64,000 bases of DNA, from positions 94,142 to 158,141 of the forward strand of contig NZ_AONC01000009.1 in assembly GCF_000585215.1 (NCBI RefSeq), in the 5' to 3' direction. A program made the translations under genes and the position numbers. Each line of letters starts with the position of its first letter. Position 1 is the stretch's first letter. Below are positions 37,640 through 44,617 of the stretch, one piece after another. The DNA comes from Imhoffiella purpurea (GTDB lineage Bacteria > Pseudomonadota > Gammaproteobacteria > Chromatiales > Chromatiaceae). Under the pieces are notes generated by a model. That model did no database searches and had not been told where the DNA came from. It saw only the letters and a program-made list of their open reading frames with translations.

Positions 37640-38500
37640 ATGAGTCAGTTCCCATCGGAGATCGGCCCGACGACCGAGGCCGTCATCAAGGCGTCGCAGC
37701 GGGTCACTCCCGAAGAGACCGACGAGGTGCGTCACATCACCTTCGAGGTACTGGATCCCGCCTTCCAGTTCGTCGAGGGTCAGAGCATCGGTGTCGTGGT
37801 TCCAGGCCCGCACGATTTCGGCAACGCCTATCACGTGCGCCGCTATTCGATCGCCAACGCCCGCGAGATCCCACTGGGCACGGGCGTGCATCTGGACGTC
37901 CTGGTGCGCCGCTGCTTCTATCTCGACGAGGTGAGCGGCGAGCGCTACGCGGGCGTCGCCTCCAACTATCTCTGCGATGCCAAGGTGGGAGACAAGATCA
38001 CCATCAACGGCCCGCATCTCAGCCCCTTCAAGATGCCGCTGGACAATCGCGCCAACCTGCTCATGATCGGCACCGGCACAGGCATCGCCCCCTTCCGCGC
38101 CTTCGCCCAGCTCATCTACGAGCGTCGCGGCGACTGGAAGGGTCAGGTGCGTCTCTATTACGGCGGTCACAGCGGTCTCGACCTCATGTACGCCAACGAC
38201 GAGTCCACCGACCTGGCCGACTACTACGACGACAAGACCTTCAATGCCTTCCGCGCCCTTGGTTCGCGTCCCCTGGAGACCTCGTCTCAGGCATTGGAGC
38301 AGGGGCTCGCCGATAACGTGGCCGATGCCTGGCGTCTGATCCAGGAGCCCAACACCCACGTCTTCCTGTCCGGACTGGGCAAGGTCGCCAAGGTCTTCGA
38401 CAAGGTGATGACCGAGAAGGCCGGTTCCGAGGACGCGTGGAAGGGAATCAAGCAGAAGATGATCGAGGACGGCCGCTGGTCCGAGCTGATCTACGATTGA
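37640..38500 (+). CDS. Ferredoxin-NADP+ reductase, plant/cyanobacterial type
   Basis: A 286-residue soluble flavoenzyme. HVRRYSIANA is the FAD-binding motif. LMIGTGTGIAPFRAF is the NADP-binding loop. VFLSGLGKVAKVFDKVM and the C-terminal phrase DGRWSELIYD follow the layout of plant-type FNR, where a terminal Tyr stacks on the flavin; here an Asp follows the Tyr. It exchanges electrons between ferredoxin and NADP(H). A good AGGAG precedes ATG 37640. As last gene of the rnf-nifJ cluster it would connect the ferredoxin pool to NADPH. Confidence 0.88.
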   Translation: MSQFPSEIGPTTEAVIKASQRVTPEETDEVRHITFEVLDPAFQFVEGQSIGVVVPGPHDFGNAYHVRRYSIANAREIPLGTGVHLDVLVRRCFYLDEVSGERYAGVASNYLCDAKVGDKITINGPHLSPFKMPLDNRANLLMIGTGTGIAPFRAFAQLIYERRGDWKGQVRLYYGGHSGLDLMYANDESTDLADYYDDKTFNAFRALGSRPLETSSQALEQGLADNVADAWRLIQEPNTHVFLSGLGKVAKVFDKVMTEKAGSEDAWKGIKQKMIEDGRWSELIYD

Positions 38501-38611
38501 TCTTCGATCCTTCGGGCGGCGGGGCGGTGTTGGACCGGCCCTGCTGTCCGGTGTATTTCGGCCCCTAATCCCTGCGTTGGCTGATCATCGCCCAGCAAGA
38601 GATGCATAGTC

Positions 38612-38640
38612 GGTAGGTGCGGCTTCAGCCGCATTGGCGG
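38612..38640. repeat. REP-like palindrome in the convergent gap before ribF
   Basis: GTAGG followed by the palindrome TGCGGCT-TC-AGCCGCA (38618-38633). The sequence GTAGGTGCGGCTTCAGCCGC has the form of dispersed extragenic palindromes found between convergent genes in many gammaproteobacteria. It lies between the FNR gene (plus) and ribF (minus). The rest of 38501-38649 shows nothing else. Confidence 0.55.
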
Positions 38641-38649
38641 CATCGGCCT

Positions 38650-39597
38650 TCAATTCGTCGAATTCAGAAAATCCCTCGCGGTCGCCGCGTCCCGCTGGAT
38701 CTGCTCCTTGAGCGCCGCGAAGGATTCGAAGCGCTTCTCGTCCCTGAGTTTGAGTTTGAACTCGACCGACAGATGCTGTCCGTAGATCTGGCGATCGAAG
38801 TCGAATAGATGCACCTCCAGTCGGTCGCCGCGGCCGTCGACGGTCGGCCGGCTGCCGATGTTGGCGACACCCGGCCAGGGTGAGCCCTCGATACCTTCCA
38901 CCGTCACCGCGAACACGCCGCTCACCGGGCTCACGCGCCGGTGCAGGTCGATGTTGGCGGTCGGAAACCCGATCGAGCGTCCACGTTTGTCGCCGTGCGC
39001 GACCCGACCGCGGATGCGGTAGGGGCGTCCCAACAGATGCTGGGCCTGCATCAGATCGCCTCGGGCCAGGGCGTCGCGCACCCGGGTGCTGCTGATACGC
39101 TCCTCGCCGTGAACGATGGTATGCAGGTTGGCGACCTCGAAGCCTTGCCCATTGTCCTGTGCCTGCTCGCCCATCTCACGTAGCAGTTCGTAGTCGCCGG
39201 CACGACCGTGCCCGAAGCGGAAGTCGTCGCCCACCAGCAGGAACTCGACCCCCAGTCCGTCGAGGAGGAGACGCTGCACGAAATCGCGCGCATCCATGGT
39301 CGCCAGCCTGGGGCCGAACTCGAGCAGCATGACGCGCTCGATGCCGTCGTCCCGGATCGCCGCCAGCTTTTCGCGCAGGCGGGTGAGCCGCGCCGGCGCG
39401 GCGGCGGGCGCGAAGAACTCCATCGGCTGGGGCTCGAAGATGATGACGGTCGCCGGCAGACCCATCTCCCGCCCCCGGGCCAGCAGACGCCTGAAAACGG
39501 CACGATGGCCGAGATGGACGCCGTCGAAGTTGCCGATGGTGGCGACACAGCCCCTGTCGGCGGGACGCAGGTTGTGCAAGCCTCGGATAAGCCTCAT
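38650..39597 (-). CDS. ribF: Bifunctional riboflavin kinase / FAD synthetase RibF
   Basis: A 315-residue cytoplasmic enzyme converting riboflavin to FMN and then FAD. The N-terminal nucleotidyltransferase half has TIGNFDGVHLGH near 20-31 and the ISSTRVRDAL block near 167-176. The C-terminal flavokinase half has GRSIGFPTANI near 205-215 and PGVANIGSRPTV near 241-252. In many gammaproteobacteria it precedes ileS and lspA; here a divergent PhoX-like gene lies upstream. Supplying FMN/FAD to the nearby flavoproteins is plausible but not implied by the arrangement. Confidence 0.96.
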   Translation of the reverse strand: MRLIRGLHNLRPADRGCVATIGNFDGVHLGHRAVFRRLLARGREMGLPATVIIFEPQPMEFFAPAAAPARLTRLREKLAAIRDDGIERVMLLEFGPRLATMDARDFVQRLLLDGLGVEFLLVGDDFRFGHGRAGDYELLREMGEQAQDNGQGFEVANLHTIVHGEERISSTRVRDALARGDLMQAQHLLGRPYRIRGRVAHGDKRGRSIGFPTANIDLHRRVSPVSGVFAVTVEGIEGSPWPGVANIGSRPTVDGRGDRLEVHLFDFDRQIYGQHLSVEFKLKLRDEKRFESFAALKEQIQRDAATARDFLNSTN

Positions 39598-39822
39598 GGA
39601 TCAGCAGTGATTCGCGCAAAGGGCGGGATTATACGTGACCCAGGTTGGTGTGGTCAGATTCCTGACTTGGGATCGACCGGTCGTCATCGCATCTTCATCC
39701 AACCTTCACGTTCCCCTGATCCGGGGTCCAAGGTTTTTCCTTAATCTCGGCACTCCTCCGTCGACGTCCGCTATGACGCCTCCGGGGCGTTCGGCACCAC
39801 TATAGATTTTGGAGCCCGACTC

Positions 39823-41667
39823 ATGATGCATGCCCTCAGTAAAGCCGCGTGCGGCCTGCCGGTGCTGATGCTGTCGCTCGGTTGCAGCCAATCGAACTCG
39901 GCCGATTTCGGGACGCTCGAATTCTCCGAGCTCTCGGTTCCCACCACGCAGGAGGAGAAGCGCGCCATCCGTGCCTCGGACAGCGTGACGATCGACGGAG
40001 TCGCCTACGCGATCGGCTATCGGGATCTGGTACGTACCAACGAAACACTGGCCGAGCTCGGCGGCCGCGGCAACGATACCCAGGTTTTTGGTCTGCTCAA
40101 GGACAAGAACGGCGACGCACTGCTCCAGGAGGATGGCAGTCCCTGGGTCTGCACCAACGGTTCCGGACCCGACCATACCTCCCTTCTGCGCTATGGGACC
40201 GATCTGTTCGCCGTGACCCAGCTCGAATGCAGTCTCGGCGGGGCCTATATCACCAAGCTGGAGCAGGACGGACTGGGTGCCCTCAAGGCGCTCTCCACCA
40301 CCTCGGTGGATTTCTCCGACGTCTACGGGACCTACGTCAACTGTGCCGGCATGACCACGCCCTGGAACAGCCATCTGGGTTCCGAGGAATACGAGCCGCC
40401 GATGGCCATCTTCGATGCCGATGCCGAGAACCAGGCCTGGTTCGACGACCCCACCTGGCACGACGCCCACATGCAGGCCATCGCCGACTACAACAAGATC
40501 GAGAACACCGCCGAGAACGCCGCCTATTTCGGCTACATGTTCGGCTGGATTCCCGAGATCAAGATCATCTCCGCCAACGGGCGGCACCGCGTCATGAAGC
40601 ATTTCGCCATGGGCCGCTTCGCCCATGAGCTGGCCTACGTGATGCCGGACGAGCGCACCGTCTATCTCTCGGACGACGGCACCAACGTGGGGCTCTTCCT
40701 CTTCGTCGCCGACCGCGCCAGGGTGCTGAGCTCCGGAACCCTCTATGCCGCCCATTGGGTTCAGACCTCGGCCGATGGCTCCGGTCGCGCCGATATCGAA
40801 TGGATCAACCTGGGTCACGCCACCAACGACGAGGTCCGTGCCGCCATCGAGGCCAAGACCACCTTTGCCGACATGTTCGACCGGGTCGAGCCGCTCGACG
40901 CGGAGGCCGGTACCTGTCCCGACGGCTACACCAGCACCAACACCTACGACGAGGGGCTGCTCTGCACCCGTCTCAAGTCCGGCATGGACAAGATCGCCTC
41001 GCGTCTCGAGACCCGTCTCTATGCCGCCCACAAGGGCGCGACGACCGAGTTCCGCAAGGAAGAGGGCCTGACCTACAACCCGGACGACAAGGTGCTCTAC
41101 GTCGCCATGAGCGAGGTCGCCAAGGGTATGGAGGATGGCGCCTCTCAGGACGTGGGCGGTCCCAACCACATCCGTCTGCCCAAGAACAAGTGCGGCGCGG
41201 TCTACGGCATGAACCTCGCGGGCGGGGTCTCGGACACCGAGGGTCATGCGATCGACAGCCAGTATGTCGCCCGCAACATGTGGGGCATGGTCGCCGGCCA
41301 GTCGAAGGACTACAGCGGGACCGAGCTGTCCGAGAACAGCTGCGACGTCGATGGCATCGCCTCGCCCGACAACCTGACCTATTTGCCCAAGTACCGCACC
41401 CTGGTGATCGGCGAGGACACCAGCGCCCATCAGAACGACTATGTCTGGAGCTACAACGTCGACTCCAGGCGTCTGACCCGGATCGCCACCACGCCCTACG
41501 GCGCCGAGACGACCTCGCCCTTCTGGCATGCCGACATCAATGGCCACGGCTATCTGACCCTGGTCACCCAGCATCCCTACGGCGAGTCCGACGCGGATCA
41601 GGCCCAGAGCGCGGACGACAAGGAGTCGCACGTGGGCTATATCGGTCCATTCCCGCCCCTGGACTGA
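39823..41667 (+). CDS. PhoX/DUF839-family lipoprotein (predicted phosphatase-like beta-propeller)
   Basis: A 614-residue exported protein. The N-terminal signal ends in a lipobox-like LSLGC, with the candidate lipidated Cys near residue 21. The block NCAGMTTPWNSHLGSEEYEP follows the PhoX pattern C-x-G-x-TPW-x3-L-x-EE, which supplies metal ligands and catalytic residues in the Ca/Fe alkaline phosphatase. Later blocks include GRFAHELAYVMPDERTVYLSDD and SPDNLTYLPKYRTLVIGEDT. DUF839 members are calcium-dependent propellers; a twin-arginine signal, usual for PhoX, is not seen here. No Pho box was identified. It is followed by a diheme protein. Confidence 0.8.
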   Translation: MMHALSKAACGLPVLMLSLGCSQSNSADFGTLEFSELSVPTTQEEKRAIRASDSVTIDGVAYAIGYRDLVRTNETLAELGGRGNDTQVFGLLKDKNGDALLQEDGSPWVCTNGSGPDHTSLLRYGTDLFAVTQLECSLGGAYITKLEQDGLGALKALSTTSVDFSDVYGTYVNCAGMTTPWNSHLGSEEYEPPMAIFDADAENQAWFDDPTWHDAHMQAIADYNKIENTAENAAYFGYMFGWIPEIKIISANGRHRVMKHFAMGRFAHELAYVMPDERTVYLSDDGTNVGLFLFVADRARVLSSGTLYAAHWVQTSADGSGRADIEWINLGHATNDEVRAAIEAKTTFADMFDRVEPLDAEAGTCPDGYTSTNTYDEGLLCTRLKSGMDKIASRLETRLYAAHKGATTEFRKEEGLTYNPDDKVLYVAMSEVAKGMEDGASQDVGGPNHIRLPKNKCGAVYGMNLAGGVSDTEGHAIDSQYVARNMWGMVAGQSKDYSGTELSENSCDVDGIASPDNLTYLPKYRTLVIGEDTSAHQNDYVWSYNVDSRRLTRIATTPYGAETTSPFWHADINGHGYLTLVTQHPYGESDADQAQSADDKESHVGYIGPFPPLD

Positions 41668-41690
41668 TCGACGTCCAGGATCCCCAGAGT

Positions 41691-41717
41691 GGCGCGCACC
41701 CTGTCGGGGTGCGCGCC
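41691..41717. repeat. Perfect 11-base hairpin between PhoX-like and diheme genes
   Basis: GGCGCGCACCC (41691-41701), loop TGTCG, GGGTGCGCGCC (41707-41717), with no T-run. It probably stabilises or processes the message rather than terminating it. Confidence 0.55.
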
Positions 41718-41743
41718 CATGCGTTGGAATGGAGGTCAAGGCG

Positions 41744-43429
41744 ATGACACATCTTGGCGACCGGATCGGTCTTGTGGGGCTTGCCGGGGTTTTCGTGCTC
41801 GCGGGCGCGCTGGCATGGATCGGCGGCGATTCCAGAGCGGACGAGTCCGTCGTGGATCTGAGCGATCCGCGGATCGGCAATCTCACGGCCTATATCAGCG
41901 CCCAGTGCTACACTCGAACCGAGGACGACTCGGGTCGGGTCTCCAACCCCTGTTTCACCTGCCATACGCGCGGACGCATCCCCACCTATCTCGACGATCA
42001 CGACCTGCAGCTCTCCTACAGTCTGCCGGGCGATGCCTTGGCGAATCCCTGGACCAACCTGCAGGTCGACCGCAGCGCCCGGGTGGCCGCGATCGGCGAT
42101 GCGGCGATCCTCGACTATGTTCGCACCGACAACTATCGCGATGCGCAGGGCCGCCCCATCCTGGCCGAGACCCTGACCCGGGACTTGCCCGACACCTGGG
42201 ATCTCGATGGCAACGGGCAGTGGGACGGCTACGTCCCGGATGCCTATTTCGATTTCGACGAGGCGGGCTTCGACCGCACCCCGGACGGGGGCTACAGCGG
42301 CTGGCGCGCCTTCGGCTATCACCCCTTTCCTGGTACCTTCTGGCCGACCAACGGCTCGACCGACGATGTCCTCATCCGGCTGCCGGCCGTCTTCCAGCGC
42401 AACGCCGACGGACGATTCGATCTGAGCATCTACCGGGTCAATCTGGCGATCGTCGAGTCGCTGGTGCGGCGCCGTGACGTCCGGTTGGATCCGGTCGACG
42501 AGATCGCCGTGGGGCTGGACCTGGACGATGACGGCATCCTGGGCGAGGCGACGCGCCTGGTCTTCGACTGGGCGCCGCTCGAAGGGCGATCCATGAGCTA
42601 CGCCGGGCAGGCCGGCGCGCTGCAATCCAAGGGCGAGCTGCACCTGGCCGCCGGTCTCTTCCCCGAGGGCACCGAGTTCCTGCACAGCGTGCGCTACATC
42701 GACCTGGACGAGGCGGGTGCCGTGCGTCTGGCGGCGCGGATGAAGGAGCTGAGATACGCGCGCAAGAACGCCTGGTACAGCTATGCCGAGCTCAAGGGCA
42801 TCAACGACCGCGAGGGCGCCGAGCGCGCATTGGATCCGGACATCCTCAAGTCCGTGCCGGGCGACTTCGAGCGCGGCATGTTCACCCAGGGCTGGGTCTA
42901 TCAGGGGTTCATCGAGGACGGGCAGGGGAGCCTGCGTCCCCAATCCCAGGAGGAGACGCTCTTCTGCATGGGCTGTCACGGCGGGATCGGTGCCACCACG
43001 GACACCATCTTCTCATTCCCGCGCCGTTTGGGTTACGAGACCTATCGGCACGGCTGGTTCCACTGGAGCCAGCACGGACTGGCCGGGATCCCCGAGCCGC
43101 GTCTGGAGGACGGCAGCTACGAGTACAGCCGCTATCTGGAGATCAACGGGGCGGGGGACGAGTTCCGCGCCAATACGGAGGTGATGGAACGCTTCTTCGA
43201 TGCCGACGGCAACCTGCTTCCCGAGCGCATCCAGGCGCTGCACGAGGACATGGGCACGCTGCTCCTGCCGTCCGCCGAGCGTGCGTTGACGCTCGACAAG
43301 GCCTATCGGGTCATCGTCGAAGAGCAGTCCTTCATCCGTGGGCGCGATGCGACGGTGGAGCCGCCACTGAACGTACATGAGTCCCTGATCCAGAATCAGG
43401 CGACCGGGGTCGAAGAGCCGTCGTTTTGA
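41744..43429 (+). CDS. Periplasmic diheme c-type cytochrome-like protein, function unknown
   Basis: A 561-residue exported protein. ATG 41744 follows GGAGG by eight bases, so it is preferred over ATG 41729. There is one N-terminal hydrophobic signal segment (about 9-27). Two heme c motifs are visible: Cys70-xx-Cys73-His74 (CFTCH) and Cys408-xx-Cys411-His412 (CMGCH). The long region between them contains Asp-rich turns (DLDGNGQWDGYVPDAYFD and LDLDDDGILGEA) that look like EF-hand-type calcium loops. I do not recognise the family. It follows the PhoX-like gene on the same strand, suggesting a shared periplasmic role. Confidence 0.72.
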   Translation: MTHLGDRIGLVGLAGVFVLAGALAWIGGDSRADESVVDLSDPRIGNLTAYISAQCYTRTEDDSGRVSNPCFTCHTRGRIPTYLDDHDLQLSYSLPGDALANPWTNLQVDRSARVAAIGDAAILDYVRTDNYRDAQGRPILAETLTRDLPDTWDLDGNGQWDGYVPDAYFDFDEAGFDRTPDGGYSGWRAFGYHPFPGTFWPTNGSTDDVLIRLPAVFQRNADGRFDLSIYRVNLAIVESLVRRRDVRLDPVDEIAVGLDLDDDGILGEATRLVFDWAPLEGRSMSYAGQAGALQSKGELHLAAGLFPEGTEFLHSVRYIDLDEAGAVRLAARMKELRYARKNAWYSYAELKGINDREGAERALDPDILKSVPGDFERGMFTQGWVYQGFIEDGQGSLRPQSQEETLFCMGCHGGIGATTDTIFSFPRRLGYETYRHGWFHWSQHGLAGIPEPRLEDGSYEYSRYLEINGAGDEFRANTEVMERFFDADGNLLPERIQALHEDMGTLLLPSAERALTLDKAYRVIVEEQSFIRGRDATVEPPLNVHESLIQNQATGVEEPSF

Positions 43430-43489
43430 AGACGCCAGCGGTTTTCAGGTGCGAACGCCAGGCATCGCCCGTGGCAGCTGCCGGCTGAC

Positions 43490-44617
43490 TCATGGCTTGT
43501 CGGATGGCGGATCGAACAGATCCGCCAGGCCCTCCAGCTCTTCCCGGGCCCGGGCATCCTCCAAATCCTCCTCGGTTGGTGGAGTCTCTTCGGTTTGATT
43601 CTTCTGCTTCGGCTGTTCGGGCTGGTCCGGGGAATCCGGCATTTCGAACAGGTCTTCTTCGAGGTTGCCCGGCTCGATATCTTCGGCGGTCTCTGGCTCA
43701 GGGATGGCTGGGGTGGGCTCCGGGTCGATACCCAATGCGCTCAGCGAGACGTCGTCGAGGTCTTCCGGCTCTTCCAGCGGGTCGATCTGTTCCCTTTCCT
43801 TTTGCTGTTCTTGACGTGCGGTGGATTCATCCGATGGCGTGGACGCAGGAGGTTCGTCGATGCCCAGTTCGGCCGCGACGTCCATTTCTTCTTCTGGTGG
43901 AACCTCTTTCGGTGTCTCCGCGCCCGGTGCGTCGAATTCGATGCCGGCCGTCGGATCCGTCTCATCTTCCAGCGGCATCTCTTCCTCGGGGGAGGCGGCG
44001 GCCGGTTCGTCGAAGGTGATCTCGGCCGCTTCCTCGGGTTCCGGCTCCGGCATCTCTTCCTGGGCCAGCTCCTCCTGCAGCTGGTCCTCTTCGACCGGTA
44101 ATTGCGCGGCCTCTTGATTCTTGTCGAAGGCGGCCATGTATTCTTCCATGAGGTCCTCGAGCGTCTGCTTCGTCGATTGCAGCTCCGAGGCCAGTGCGGC
44201 CTTTTCCTCTTCCAGGCTTCCGATCTCGCTGGCATGCACCATGCCGCTCGGGGTCATATGCGCCCAGGGGGCGAGCACCTTGGTGAGCTCGACCGGCATC
44301 TCCTTCAATTTCTCGCCGTCGCGTTCGAGATAGAGGCTCAGCATGGCGTTGTAGAACGCCTTCTCCCGATCGATGTATTCGTCCACCTTGGCCGAGAGTT
44401 CGTCTCCTTCGAGCCGGTAGGTCTCTGCGAACAGCGTCTGCAGGGCGTCTCGGCGGTCCACCTCAGCCTGTTCCAGTTCCTCCATGACGGCGCCGGCATG
44501 GTGGTGGTCCGCATGTCTGAGATCGCGATGCTGTCTCAGCAGGTAGAAGAGGATGCCCCAAGCGACCAAGCCGAATTCACCGGCGAGAACGAGGCTACCG
44601 ATCTCGATGGCCGTCAT
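43490..44617 (-). CDS. Acidic, Glu/Pro-rich membrane-anchored protein, last gene of the RR-HK-VWA operon
   Basis: A 375-residue protein of unknown function. One N-terminal membrane helix (about 6-27), a His-rich patch (HADHHH), a coiled-coil region (about 40-175), then a long disordered tail dominated by Glu, Pro and Asp. Four short helical phrases of the type LDDVSLSALGID or AAELGIDEPP punctuate the tail and may be docking motifs. Its ATG overlaps the stop of the VWA gene (ATGA), so the two proteins probably work together. Confidence 0.72.
   Translation of the reverse strand: MTAIEIGSLVLAGEFGLVAWGILFYLLRQHRDLRHADHHHAGAVMEELEQAEVDRRDALQTLFAETYRLEGDELSAKVDEYIDREKAFYNAMLSLYLERDGEKLKEMPVELTKVLAPWAHMTPSGMVHASEIGSLEEEKAALASELQSTKQTLEDLMEEYMAAFDKNQEAAQLPVEEDQLQEELAQEEMPEPEPEEAAEITFDEPAAASPEEEMPLEDETDPTAGIEFDAPGAETPKEVPPEEEMDVAAELGIDEPPASTPSDESTARQEQQKEREQIDPLEEPEDLDDVSLSALGIDPEPTPAIPEPETAEDIEPGNLEEDLFEMPDSPDQPEQPKQKNQTEETPPTEEDLEDARAREELEGLADLFDPPSDKP

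Noticed and set aside
41691..41717. Hairpin after the PhoX-like gene as a rho-independent terminator
   Set aside because: The stem is perfect but no T-run follows, so I listed it only as a repeat/hairpin.
41729..41743. ATG 41729 as start of the diheme protein
   Set aside because: The GGAGG at 41731-41735 is correctly spaced for ATG 41744 and would lie inside the coding region if 41729 were used.
39706..41886. Long minus-strand open frame opposite the PhoX-like gene
   Set aside because: The plus strand has a lipoprotein signal and PhoX motifs; the minus frame is Gly/Val/His-rich with no recognisable domain.
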